This document shows positions 24,599-33,658 of a stretch of DNA of 64,000 nt, in pieces. The notes below the pieces were generated by a model. It was given only the letters and a program-made list of their open reading frames with translations. It was not told the origin of the DNA and did not search any database. Every line of letters starts with the position of its first letter. The first letter of the stretch is position 1. The DNA is from JAHBXE01 sp044222195 (lineage in GTDB: Bacteria > Planctomycetota > Phycisphaerae > Phycisphaerales > UBA1924), in assembly GCA_044222195.1 (NCBI GenBank), contig JBGANS010000010.1:1-64000 (forward strand). Reading direction: 5' to 3'. Both the position numbers and the translations under genes were made by a program.

Positions 24599-26461
24599 AT
24601 GAGAACCACATTCCGGAACGTGCGGGCGATTGGTCTTGGGGTATTCACCGGGATACTCGCGGGGTGTGCGGGACCTGGGTTGCCGGACTTCGCGGGTGAA
24701 TATCGGCACGCTGCGGTAGCGGCGGACCAGGAGGTTGCCTCGCGGGCGGGGCTTGAGATTCTGAAGAAAGGCGGGAACGCGATCGATGCCGCGGTCGCGA
24801 CTTCGTTTGCGTTGTCGGTGGTGCGGCCCGAGTCGTGCGGGATCGGGGGCGGGGGGTTCATGGTGGTGAGGTTCAGCGAGCGGGGAGTGGCGGATCAGAA
24901 AGGAAGGGGCCGAGAAGTGCCGCGGCAGGTGGCGCTGAACTATCGGGAGATGGCGCCGTGGGCCGTTGGCCCGGACTTCTTTGAGAAAGCGGATGCGCTG
25001 GCGAGCACCCACGGGGGGAAGGCGGTGGGGATTCCGGGGACGGTCGCGGGGCTGCTTGCGGCGCATGAGAGGTATGGCGTGCTGGATCGGGCGACGGTGA
25101 TGGCGCCGGCGATCCTGGCGGCGGAGGTCGGGTTCATCGCGGATGCGCACTATGTGGGGACGGCGAAAGAGACGGCCGCGGACTTTGAGAAGCACCCGGC
25201 GTGGAAGGAGCGGTTCAGGTTTGTGTGGGTGCGGATGCTCAAGGAGGGGAAGGTCAAGGTTGGGGATGTGATCAAGAACCCGGAGCAGGCGGCGGCGCTG
25301 CGGCTGATTGCCGAGCAGGGTGCCGCGGCGTTCTACCAGGGGCCAATTGCGCAGGCGATGGTGGAGGCCGTGCGGCGCGACGGCGGTGTGATGACGCACG
25401 AGGACTTGACGCGGTTCCGGGTGGCGAGTGTGGAGCCGTTGACCTTTCAGGCGTTCGGGAAGACGTTCTTGACGATGCCACCGCCGAGTTCGGGGGGAGT
25501 GGCGATGGCGGAGGCGATGGGGATTTATCAGAAGATTTGGGGATGGGAGCCGGGGCAGGCGCGTCCGGAGCCGGCGCAGACACATTCGCTCGGCGACGCC
25601 ATCGGACAGGGCATCGCGACCTATGCCAACATTTACTCCGGCCCGGCGGTGCACCGACACGTGGAAGCGCTCAAGCATGCGTTTGCGGATCGGGCGGAGT
25701 GGATGGGCGATCCGGCGTTCGTGGATGTGCCGGTTGCGAAGCTGACTGCGCCGGAGTACGCCGCGTCGCTGGCTGCACGATTCAATGCTGATCGGACGCT
25801 TCGGCCGGAGCAGTACGGCTCGCGTGAGACGAGCACGCGGACATCGCTCGCGGAAGATCATGGAACGAGTCACTTCTCGGTGGTGGATGCGGCGGGCAAT
25901 GCGGTGGCGTGCACGGAAACGATCAACCTGGGGTTTGGATCGTGCCTCGCGGTGGATCGCTTTGGGTTCATCTTGAATGATCAAATGGATGACTTCACGA
26001 CCAAGCGCGGGAAGGCCAACGCGTTCGGGCTGAAGCAATCGGATCGGAATCTGCCCGCGCCGGGGAAGCGGCCCCTCTCCAGCATGACGCCGACGATCGT
26101 GGTGAACGCGGCGGGGGAGGTTGAGGCCGTGGCGGGAGCATCGGGCGGGCCGCGGATCATCACGGGGACGATGCAGGTGCTGATGAACCGCTTTGTGCAT
26201 CACATTTCCGTGGATGGGTCGGTTTCGATGATGCGGTTCCACCATCAGTGGTCGCCGGATGTCGTGCGGCTGGAGGCGTTGCTCTATGACAATCCGCATA
26301 CTCCGGGGCTCGATGATTCGTTGATCAGCGATCTGCAGACCAAGGGACATCGAGTGGAGCGGATTGATTCGGTCGGGAACGTGCAGCTCATCGCGCGGGA
26401 AGGAGAACGGTGGCAGGCGGCGTGTGATCCTCGAAAGGGCGGGAAGCCGGCGGGGTATTAG
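24599..26461 (+). CDS. ggt: Gamma-glutamyltransferase, lipoprotein form
   Basis: 620 residues from the ATG at 24599; the product starts with a lipoprotein signal (GVFTGILAGC). The family features are ASRAGLEILKKGGNAIDAAVA near the N-terminus, SCGIGGGGFMVV, and the autocleavage threonine (about residue 423) in DHGTSHFSVVDAAGNAVA, followed by LNDQMDDF and KRPLSSMTPTIV. The precursor self-cleaves into two subunits and transfers or hydrolyses gamma-glutamyl groups, for example of glutathione. The lipobox suggests attachment to a periplasmic membrane face. It is divergent from the carboxypeptidase operon. A palindromic repeat abuts its stop codon. Confidence 0.93.
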   Translation: MRTTFRNVRAIGLGVFTGILAGCAGPGLPDFAGEYRHAAVAADQEVASRAGLEILKKGGNAIDAAVATSFALSVVRPESCGIGGGGFMVVRFSERGVADQKGRGREVPRQVALNYREMAPWAVGPDFFEKADALASTHGGKAVGIPGTVAGLLAAHERYGVLDRATVMAPAILAAEVGFIADAHYVGTAKETAADFEKHPAWKERFRFVWVRMLKEGKVKVGDVIKNPEQAAALRLIAEQGAAAFYQGPIAQAMVEAVRRDGGVMTHEDLTRFRVASVEPLTFQAFGKTFLTMPPPSSGGVAMAEAMGIYQKIWGWEPGQARPEPAQTHSLGDAIGQGIATYANIYSGPAVHRHVEALKHAFADRAEWMGDPAFVDVPVAKLTAPEYAASLAARFNADRTLRPEQYGSRETSTRTSLAEDHGTSHFSVVDAAGNAVACTETINLGFGSCLAVDRFGFILNDQMDDFTTKRGKANAFGLKQSDRNLPAPGKRPLSSMTPTIVVNAAGEVEAVAGASGGPRIITGTMQVLMNRFVHHISVDGSVSMMRFHHQWSPDVVRLEALLYDNPHTPGLDDSLISDLQTKGHRVERIDSVGNVQLIAREGERWQAACDPRKGGKPAGY

Positions 26462-26545
26462 GGTGGCACGACTCTCCGAGGCGTCAAGAACGGCAATCGA
26501 GTCACCGGGCCAAGCCGATGACACGCCTCAGAGAGGCGTGCCACC
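26462..26545 (+). repeat. Palindromic dispersed repeat after ggt
   Basis: A 23-base arm at 26462-26484, starting at the base after the stop codon, is matched in inverted orientation at 26523-26545 with two differences and a 38-base loop. The left arm is identical to 10190-10212 (minus strand). The right arm is itself self-complementary (ACGCCTC-AGA-GAGGCGT). It may act as a REP-like element or as a Rho-independent terminator lacking a T-run. Confidence 0.6.
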
Positions 26546-26678
26546 AGGATCGTTACAACCCTGTTACGAGCGCAAGCCGAACTGATTGGTACACCTAAGC
26601 GTCGGACTTTGCGTCTGACCGGCTGACGTTGGCCGCGCACCTGGTCCCTTGCATTGGGTCCTTTGTCGAGGAGTGGTT

Positions 26679-29165
26679 ATGCGAACCCTGCACGCTTCCC
26701 TGATCGCCGCGGCGGTTGGCCTTGCCTGTGTCGCCGCGCCGGTGTCGAGCTTCGCCCAGATCGCGGCGACGTCGACTACGGAGCCGGTGATTATCGTGCC
26801 GCAGGGGCGGACGGTGGTGATCCACCCGCGTCCGCATCACATTCCGCCGCAGTCGATCCAGCTCACGGCCGTGAACACGCAGGTCGCGATCAACGACCAG
26901 GTGGCATCGACGACGATGGTGATGAGCGTGTTCAACCCGGGCGGGGCTCAGCAGGAGGCGCAGGTGCTGATCCCGGTGCCCGAGGGGTGCACGGTGCGGT
27001 CGTTCCAGCTTGACAGCTTGGGATCAGAGCCGAATGCGAAGATTCTTCCCCGCGACGAGGCGCGCCGGATCTACAACTCGATTGTGCAGCGGTCGCGCGA
27101 TCCGGGCTTGCTCGAGTTCGCGGGGTACAGCGTGATCCGGAGCAGCGTGTTCCCGGTGGCGCCGGGGGCGACGCAGACGGTGCGCGTGACGTACGACCAC
27201 CTCTTGAACGCGGAAACAGGAAAGAGCGGGGATCGGGTGGACTTCATGCTGCCGCGGACCGAGTCGCTGGCGGCGACGGGCGTGAACTGGTCTGTGTCGG
27301 TGGACATCAACGCGAAACGGCCGATTTCGACGGTGTATTCGCCGAGCCACGAGCTGATGGTGGACCGGATCAACGAGAAGCATGTGACGGTGAAGACGAT
27401 CGGGACGGCGGGCAATCAGCCTGGGTCGTTCCGATTGTCGTACCTGCTGCAGCCGACGGACGGCGAAGTTTCGGCGACCGTGATGCTGTATCCGGACCCC
27501 GAGATCAATGAAGGCAAGGGCGGGTACTTCCTGCTGCTCACCGGGCTGCCGGCGAAGAACCCGGATGCGGAGAAGCAGCTCAAGCGTGAGGTCACGATCG
27601 TGATGGACCGGTCGGGGTCGATGCGCGGGCCGAAGATCGAGCAGGCGCGCGAGGCGGCGCTGCAGGTTGTTGAAGGCCTCAAGCCCGGCGAGTCGTTTAA
27701 CATCATCGACTTCTCGGATTCGATCGCGAGCTTCGCGGACAAGCCGGTGATCAAGAACGAAGAGACGATCGCCAAGGCGCGGGCGTACATCAAGAGCATC
27801 CAGCCCAACGGCGGGACGAACATTCATGATGCACTGATGGAGGCGTTGAACGCCGCGCCGACGGAGGGGATGCTGCCGGTGGTGCTGTTCCTGACGGACG
27901 GGCTGCCGACGGTGGGGCAGACGAGCGAGGCGGCGATTCGTGACGCTGCGAGAAAGATCAACACGTCGGAGCGGCGTGTCTTCACGTTTGGCGTGGGCTT
28001 TGATGTGAACGCGCCGCTCCTCACGGGTCTCGCGCGGAACACACGGGCGACGAGCACGTTTGTTCTGCCGGAGGAAAACGTCGAGGTCAAAGTCGGGCAG
28101 GTGTTCCGGCGGCTGTCGGGACCTGTCCTGGCGGCGCCGAAGCTGACAGCCGTGGTCAAAGGCGAAGGCATGACGCGGCCCATCCGCGAGGTGCAACCCA
28201 GTGCGCTCAACGACCAGTTCGAGGGGGACCAGATGGTCATCCTGGGGCAGTACCTGGATTCATCGGCCGAGAAGCTGGTGGTGGAAGGGAACTACCTCGG
28301 CAAGGACCGTCGCTTCGAGTTCAACTTTGATGCCTCCAAGGCGACGACGCGGAACGCCTATGTGCCGCGGCTGTGGGCGAGCCGGAAGATCGCGTCACTG
28401 ATCGAAGAGATCCGCGCGAGCGGGGCGGACAACGGGCTGCCGACGGTGGACGGCTCGAATCCCGCAAAGAAGGAACTGGTCGATGAGATCGTGCGGCTCT
28501 CCACCAAGTGGGGCATTCTGACGGAGTACACGGCGTTTCTGGCGCTCGAGCCGGGGACCGTGACGGCAGACGCCGGCGCTGTTCCGATGCTTGGGGATAT
28601 TCCGCTCCGGATGGCGACGGGCAATCCGGAGCCGGGGCGGCCCGCCGCACCGGCAGCACCGATGAAGCCCCAGGAAAAGGCAGACGCAGTGAACTACTCC
28701 CTGTGGGCGGAAGCGCCGGCGGCCCAGCCGTCCGCCAGCCCGGCGGCCGCCAAGCAGGCCGCTGCCGGACGGGTGCTCGCGCAGCGCGCAGGGCAGGAGC
28801 GCGGCGGCAAAGTCGCTGTGAACCAGGAAATGAACCTCTCACAGATGGCCGACGTGGGGTGCGTCAACACCACGAATCGCTTCTGGACCAAGGACCTGCA
28901 GCAGGTCGAGGTGACGAGTGTCTGCCAGGTTCATGATCAGACCATGTTCAAGCGCGGGGCGCGCTGGGTGGATGCGAAGATTCTCGATAAGGAGAACGAA
29001 GCGCCGGAGAAGACCGTTGAGTTCGGCACGCCCGAGTTCGACGAGATTCTCGACGACCTGGTGGCGAAGAACCGGCAGGGGCTGCTGGCCCTCGGCGGGG
29101 ATTGCTACCTGCAGTGGAAGGGCCAGCGTGTGCTGATCAAGGCGCCGGCGGAGACGGCGGAATGA
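26679..29165 (+). CDS. VIT and VWA domain protein, secreted
   Basis: 828 residues from 26679, where GAGGAG lies five bases upstream. Signal peptide MRTLHASLIAAAVGLACVAA. A vault/inter-alpha-trypsin (VIT) domain occupies ~50-180 (SIQLTAVNTQVAINDQVASTT, MSVFNPGGAQQEAQVLIPVP). A VWA domain begins at ~305 with a complete MIDAS: DRSGSM, the Thr of NGGTNIHDAL and the Asp of LTDGLP. The C-terminal ~250 residues have a Gln/Ala/Pro-rich linker and a short domain with CVNTTNRFWTKDLQQVEV. VIT-VWA proteins bind ligands or surfaces through a metal ion. No sortase-type signal is seen at its C-terminus. A second VWA gene follows. Confidence 0.88.
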   Translation: MRTLHASLIAAAVGLACVAAPVSSFAQIAATSTTEPVIIVPQGRTVVIHPRPHHIPPQSIQLTAVNTQVAINDQVASTTMVMSVFNPGGAQQEAQVLIPVPEGCTVRSFQLDSLGSEPNAKILPRDEARRIYNSIVQRSRDPGLLEFAGYSVIRSSVFPVAPGATQTVRVTYDHLLNAETGKSGDRVDFMLPRTESLAATGVNWSVSVDINAKRPISTVYSPSHELMVDRINEKHVTVKTIGTAGNQPGSFRLSYLLQPTDGEVSATVMLYPDPEINEGKGGYFLLLTGLPAKNPDAEKQLKREVTIVMDRSGSMRGPKIEQAREAALQVVEGLKPGESFNIIDFSDSIASFADKPVIKNEETIAKARAYIKSIQPNGGTNIHDALMEALNAAPTEGMLPVVLFLTDGLPTVGQTSEAAIRDAARKINTSERRVFTFGVGFDVNAPLLTGLARNTRATSTFVLPEENVEVKVGQVFRRLSGPVLAAPKLTAVVKGEGMTRPIREVQPSALNDQFEGDQMVILGQYLDSSAEKLVVEGNYLGKDRRFEFNFDASKATTRNAYVPRLWASRKIASLIEEIRASGADNGLPTVDGSNPAKKELVDEIVRLSTKWGILTEYTAFLALEPGTVTADAGAVPMLGDIPLRMATGNPEPGRPAAPAAPMKPQEKADAVNYSLWAEAPAAQPSASPAAAKQAAAGRVLAQRAGQERGGKVAVNQEMNLSQMADVGCVNTTNRFWTKDLQQVEVTSVCQVHDQTMFKRGARWVDAKILDKENEAPEKTVEFGTPEFDEILDDLVAKNRQGLLALGGDCYLQWKGQRVLIKAPAETAE

Positions 29166-29174
29166 GCACTGACC

Positions 29175-29207
29175 TCGGTGCCGCGCCTTGACGGGCGTGC
29201 GCACCGA
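29175..29207 (+). terminator. Weak hairpin between the two VWA genes
   Basis: TCGGTGC (29175-29181) pairs with GCACCGA (29201-29207), with partial pairing inside the loop. No T-run follows, so termination would be partial at best. Confidence 0.3.
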
Positions 29208-29270
29208 TTCGGACTGTGATCGAGAAACGGTGATGGAATGGATGGACAACTCTCTTTGAGGAGCCGGCCC

Positions 29271-30479
29271 ATGATGCGCGCGTGTTTGACCCTGTTGGCC
29301 ACCGCTGGAATGGCGACGACCGTGCTTGGCCAGGAGAACGCGGCGGTGACCGAGCCCGCGGCGAAGGAATCGACCCGTTCGACTTCGATCTCGTCGCAGT
29401 CGGCGGGCCCGAGAATCGAAGTCGTTTTCGTGCTGGATACGACGGGCTCGATGTCGGGGCTGATCGAGGGCGCCAAGCAGAAGATCTGGTCGATCGCGAA
29501 CGCGATGGCCTCGGCCAAGCCGCGCCCGCAGATCAAGATCGGGCTGGTGGGGTATCGCGATCGCGGGGATGAGTACATCACCAAGGTGACGCCGATGACC
29601 GACGACCTGGATGCGGTGTACAGCGACCTGATGAAGTTCAGTGCCGGCGGCGGAGGCGACACGCCCGAGAGCGTGAATCAGGCCTTGCATGAGGCGTACA
29701 CCAAGTTCACGTGGACGCCGAACACGGGCGATGGAGTGAACACGCTCCGCCTCATATACCTCGTCGGCGATGCGCCGCCGCACATGGACTACGACCAGGA
29801 TGTGTCGTTCAAGGACACGTGCAAGAACGTCATCGCGCACGGGATCACGATCAACACCGTCCAGTGCGGCTCGATCGCGGAGGCGACCCCCGTGTGGAAG
29901 GAGATCGCGCAGAAGACCGACGGCGAGTACTTCGCGATCGAGCAATCGGGAGGGATGCGGGTGGTCGAGAGCCCCTACGACGCGGAACTGACCAAGCTCG
30001 GGACGGAACTCGAGTCCACGGTCGTGGCGTACGGGTCATGGAAAGAACAGTCTGTCCAAGCGGGAAAGATCGCGGAAGCCGCGGTCATGTCCGCCGCGCC
30101 GGCGGCGCCGGCCTCGGCCAAGGCGGAGCGCGCGGCGTACAAGGCGAGTGATGCGGGCCGGGCGAGCCTGTGCGGCGCCAACGACCTGGTCGATGCGTGC
30201 ATGACCAAGAAGGTCGATCTAGCGACGCTGCCGGAAGACCAACTCCCCGAGAACATGAAGAAGATGACTCAGGAGGAGCGGAAGGCGTACATCGCCAAAC
30301 AGATCGAGGATCGGAAGCTCCGGCAGGAAAAGATCCAGGACCTGAGCAAGAAGCGCGAGGAGTTCGTCAAGGCCGAGCTCGCCAAGGACGGCGGCAAGAA
30401 GGACTCCTTTGACGAAAAGGTGCTCGACTCGCTGACGCGGCAGGCGGCTCGGGCGGGGATTCGGTACGAGAAGAAGTAG
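29271..30479 (+). CDS. VWA domain protein, secreted
   Basis: 402 residues from the ATG at 29271 (GAGGAG seven bases upstream). A signal peptide (MMRACLTLLATAGMATTVLG) is followed by a Ser/Thr-rich linker and a VWA domain with MIDAS residues DTTGSMSG (~55), GGGGDTPES and LVGDAPPH. The C-terminal third (~285-402) is highly charged and alpha-helical (KKMTQEERKAYIAKQIEDRK), probably a coiled coil. It resembles calcium/magnesium-dependent adhesion modules, though the partner is unknown. It shares orientation with the VIT-VWA gene upstream; a long hairpin then separates it from the two-component genes. Confidence 0.82.
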   Translation: MMRACLTLLATAGMATTVLGQENAAVTEPAAKESTRSTSISSQSAGPRIEVVFVLDTTGSMSGLIEGAKQKIWSIANAMASAKPRPQIKIGLVGYRDRGDEYITKVTPMTDDLDAVYSDLMKFSAGGGGDTPESVNQALHEAYTKFTWTPNTGDGVNTLRLIYLVGDAPPHMDYDQDVSFKDTCKNVIAHGITINTVQCGSIAEATPVWKEIAQKTDGEYFAIEQSGGMRVVESPYDAELTKLGTELESTVVAYGSWKEQSVQAGKIAEAAVMSAAPAAPASAKAERAAYKASDAGRASLCGANDLVDACMTKKVDLATLPEDQLPENMKKMTQEERKAYIAKQIEDRKLRQEKIQDLSKKREEFVKAELAKDGGKKDSFDEKVLDSLTRQAARAGIRYEKK

Positions 30480-30485
30480 CTGAAT

Positions 30486-30561
30486 CGGGCCGTGCGCGTG
30501 GGAAACGGTCGACGGATGGGGACACCCTTGCCAGAAGACCGTTTCCCGCGTGCGCGGCCCG
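30486..30561 (+). promoter_or_regulatory. 25-bp-stem hairpin between VWA gene and response regulator
   Basis: The arms 30486-30510 and 30537-30561 pair along all 25 positions; the three DNA mismatches all become G-U pairs in RNA. The loop is 26 bases. The compensatory pattern suggests selection on an RNA structure. With no T-run it could be a processing or attenuation element, or a Rho-linked terminator. It lies 57 bases before the response regulator start. Confidence 0.55.
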
Positions 30562-30617
30562 TATTCCCTGCGAACGGCCATCCTGTCACACCGATATAGA
30601 TAGAAGCGAGCCCACCC

Positions 30618-31337
30618 ATGCCACTTGGAACACTGCTTGTCGTCGAGGATGACTCGGCTATCCGCCGCGGGCTGGTTGATGCGCTCACGTTCAACGGGTA
30701 CCAGGTCCGGGAGGCGGAGGATGGGCGGGCGGGGCTGGATCAGGCGATGGCGGACGGGATCGACCTGGTCCTTCTGGACATCCTGATGCCGCGGATGGAC
30801 GGCCTGCAGGTGCTGGCGGAACTGCGGAAGGCGCGGCCTTCGCTGCCGGTGATTTTCCTGACAGCCCGAGGCCAGGAAGAGGACCGGGTGAAGGGGCTCA
30901 AGTCGGGGGCGGACGACTACATCGTCAAACCCTTCAGTCTCGGGGAGCTCATGGCGCGGGTAGAAGCGGTGTTGCGGCGATTGCCCGAGCGACCGACGGG
31001 GATCGCGAAGCTGTGCATCGCGGGCCGGAAGATCGACTTTGAACGCCGCGAGATCACGCACGCGGATGGCACGCCCGAATCGCTCTCGCAGCGTGAGGGG
31101 GAGGTGCTGTCGTACTTGGCGACCAACCGGGGGCGGGCCATTGCGCGGGAAGAGTTGCTTTCGCGTGTGTGGGGCGTGGACCCGCGGGGCGTGACGACGC
31201 GCACGGTGGACATGGCCGTGGCGCGCTTGCGGACGCAACTCCGCGATGATCCGGACGACCCGAAGGTGATCCTGACGGTGCGCGGCAAGGGGTACATGCT
31301 GGCGCCGAACAGCGAGAGCAAGGACGGCGGTCCGTGA
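30618..31337 (+). CDS. OmpR-family response regulator
   Basis: 239 residues. The receiver domain (1-~118) has the acidic pocket Glu10-Asp11-Asp12, phospho-acceptor Asp54 in VLLDILMPRMDG, Thr82 and Lys104 in YIVKPF. The C-terminal winged helix (~140-232) has LSQREGEVLSYLATNRGRAI and RTVDMAVARLRTQLRDD with a closing RGKGYML. Its stop overlaps the GTG start of the histidine kinase, so both are translated together. Targets are unknown; the upstream VWA genes are candidates by position only. Confidence 0.93.
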   Translation: MPLGTLLVVEDDSAIRRGLVDALTFNGYQVREAEDGRAGLDQAMADGIDLVLLDILMPRMDGLQVLAELRKARPSLPVIFLTARGQEEDRVKGLKSGADDYIVKPFSLGELMARVEAVLRRLPERPTGIAKLCIAGRKIDFERREITHADGTPESLSQREGEVLSYLATNRGRAIAREELLSRVWGVDPRGVTTRTVDMAVARLRTQLRDDPDDPKVILTVRGKGYMLAPNSESKDGGP

Positions 31338-33490
31338 GAACGCGGCGGCGGCTGACGTGGATCGTGTTCATCGTGTGCATCCTGGCCGTGCTCGAGGGGC
31401 TGGGATGGGTGACGTGGCACGCGCTGCGGCTGGAGCGGAGCGAGCGTGCGGCCCAGGCCACGGCGCAGTTCCAGCAGTCGATCCGGCTGGCCCTGTGGCG
31501 GATGGAATCGGAAGTGACGCCGATCATCGCGGCGGAGGCGGCCCGCCCGTACTTTCACTACATCCCGTTTTATCCGGCGGAACGGGCGTACACCAAGATG
31601 TTCCAGCAGATCAAGCCCAACGAGTTGCGGGTGCCATCGCCGCTGCTCGAAGGCACAGCGCCCTACCTGCGGCTGCACTACCAAATTGAGTCCGACGGCA
31701 CGGTGACCTCTCCGCAGGCGCCGACGGGGAACATGCGCGACCTCGCCGAGGCGCAGAAGTATGTGGATAGCGAATACATCGTGCTGGCGGGGCAGATGCT
31801 GGGGGAACTGACCGACATCCTGCACCCGGGATCGAACAAGCAGGTCGCGACCGCGGATACTCGCCTGCGGGCACGGTTCGATGCGGAGCCGACGGGAACG
31901 AGCGGGTCTCCAGCCGGCGGGGTGAACGAGGCGCCGCGGCAGACGTTCGGGCAGGTTCAGGAAGAAGATTCGGAGTACAAAGCCCGCGAAAAGGCGGCCC
32001 AAACCGCCCAGACGATGAACGTGACGAACGAGGCGCAGCGCCGCAAGAGCCAGTTGAACGATCGGGCGCAAACGGGTGCCAAGCAAGAAGCCACGCCGCA
32101 GACCGAGCAATCTGACGTGAGAACGGAAGCGGCGAAGCGGGTCGAGACGACTCCTTCCGAGAGATCGGTACCCGCGGCTTCTGTGTCCGCCCCGCCCGCG
32201 AAACCTGCCGCGGCCCCTTCCGTCCCACTGCCCCCGGGCGCCAAGGACAGTGCGTTGGGAAAGGAGGCGGATCAGAAGTTCGCGGAGGGCGCGGCGGCGA
32301 TGAAGAAGGATTCGCCGGAGGCGAGCCCGACGCCGGAATCGGTCGTGCAGTCATATCAGGCCGCGGCACGGCCGATCGAACAGAATCGAGTCGAGCAGGG
32401 ACCGTTTGAATCGCGGTGGTGCGTGAATCCGCGGAGCGGGGAGGATGAGCTGATCCTGGAGCGGATTGTGCACATCGACGGCAACGCGACGGTGCAGGGC
32501 CTGTGGGTGGATTGGCCGCTGCTTCGGGGCCAGTTCCAGGCGTCGATCGCGGACCTGTTGCCCGGGGCGGCGCTCTCGCCGGCTGGCGCGAGTGCTGAGA
32601 ACGAGTCGGGAGGGCAGAGACTGGCGGCGATCCCGGTGCGCCTGTTGCCGGGGCCGATGCCCGTGCTACCAGCGGCGGTGTTGACACCGACGCACGTAAC
32701 GCTGATGGTGACGTGGGCGGCGGTGATCGGCGCGATCTGCGCGATCGGCGTGGTGCTGCGGAAGGCGATGGAACTGAGCGAGCGGCGTGGGCGGTTTGTG
32801 TCCGCCGTGACGCATGAACTGCGGACGCCCTTGACGACGTTCTGCCTCTATACAGAAATGCTGGCCGACGGCATGGTGGGAGATGAAACGGCCCAGCGGC
32901 ACTACCTGGGAACGCTCAAGGGAGAGTCAAACCGGCTCGCTCGGATCGTCCAGAACGTGCTCGACTACGCGGGTATCGGTGGAGTGGCTAGGAAAGGCCA
33001 GCAGCCGACGGTGGCGATGCGGGCGTCGGAGCTGGTGTCGCGGCTTGAGCCGGCATTGACGCAGTGCGCCCAAAGGAGCGGGATGAGCCTCGAGGTCAGC
33101 TCCGATGGCCTCGGAGATCTTAAAGTCAGGGTTGATCCTCAAACGGTCGAGCGAATCCTGCTCAACTTGGTGGAGAACTCGGGCAAGTACGCGGGTGATT
33201 CAGCGGACAAGCGGATCCACTTCGAAGCGCGACGCGAGATGATCGGCTCGCGGGAGTGGCTGGAACTTCGGGTTCGCGACCATGGCCCTGGTGTTCCTAA
33301 GTCTGAGCGTCGCAAGATATTCCAGGCGTTTCATCGGGCCTCGCGTGACGCCCAGAGCACCAAGTCGGGGCTTGGCCTTGGACTGGCCCTGGCCCGCGAG
33401 CTGGCGGCCGAGCTCGGGGGTCGGTTGGCACTGGATCAGGGTTGCGAAGAGGGGGCTGAGTTTGTCCTCCGGCTTCCGACGGAAGCCTAA
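31334..33490 (+). CDS. Sensor histidine kinase with large extracytoplasmic region
   Basis: 718 residues, GTG start overlapping the regulator's stop. TM1 is at ~9-30 (WIVFIVCILAVLEGLGWV). An unusually long extracytoplasmic part (~31-455) includes an Ala/Glu/Pro/Gln-rich, low-complexity stretch at ~200-340. TM2 is at ~457-478. The kinase core has the phospho-accepting His494 in THELRTPLTTFCLY, the N-box NLVENSGKYAGD, DHGPGVP (G1) and GLGLGLALARELAAELGG (G2). The repetitive region suggests a flexible envelope-spanning stalk rather than a compact ligand pocket. It forms a two-component pair with the preceding gene. Confidence 0.92.
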   Translation: MRTRRRLTWIVFIVCILAVLEGLGWVTWHALRLERSERAAQATAQFQQSIRLALWRMESEVTPIIAAEAARPYFHYIPFYPAERAYTKMFQQIKPNELRVPSPLLEGTAPYLRLHYQIESDGTVTSPQAPTGNMRDLAEAQKYVDSEYIVLAGQMLGELTDILHPGSNKQVATADTRLRARFDAEPTGTSGSPAGGVNEAPRQTFGQVQEEDSEYKAREKAAQTAQTMNVTNEAQRRKSQLNDRAQTGAKQEATPQTEQSDVRTEAAKRVETTPSERSVPAASVSAPPAKPAAAPSVPLPPGAKDSALGKEADQKFAEGAAAMKKDSPEASPTPESVVQSYQAAARPIEQNRVEQGPFESRWCVNPRSGEDELILERIVHIDGNATVQGLWVDWPLLRGQFQASIADLLPGAALSPAGASAENESGGQRLAAIPVRLLPGPMPVLPAAVLTPTHVTLMVTWAAVIGAICAIGVVLRKAMELSERRGRFVSAVTHELRTPLTTFCLYTEMLADGMVGDETAQRHYLGTLKGESNRLARIVQNVLDYAGIGGVARKGQQPTVAMRASELVSRLEPALTQCAQRSGMSLEVSSDGLGDLKVRVDPQTVERILLNLVENSGKYAGDSADKRIHFEARREMIGSREWLELRVRDHGPGVPKSERRKIFQAFHRASRDAQSTKSGLGLGLALARELAAELGGRLALDQGCEEGAEFVLRLPTEA

Positions 33491-33570
33491 CATAATACGA
33501 ATTCTCACAATTGCAAACGGGACGGTCACAATTTCGCTTGACCCCCCGGGCGGCTCTGTTAACTTACGGA

Positions 33571-33598
33571 CGTTGCGGAGTGGGTCAAGTCCGCAACG
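33571..33598 (+). promoter_or_regulatory. Leader hairpin before PEP-CTERM-type gene
   Basis: CGTTGCGGA and TCCGCAACG form a perfect 9-bp stem with a 10-base loop, 60 bases before the start at 33659. There is no T-run; it may stabilise the transcript of an abundant secreted protein. Confidence 0.35.
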
Positions 33599-33658
33599 GG
33601 AGCGACGCCCGCACGTCGTGGTGGGTTGGGGCCGCAGAGACGGCCAGAGAGAGATGTC

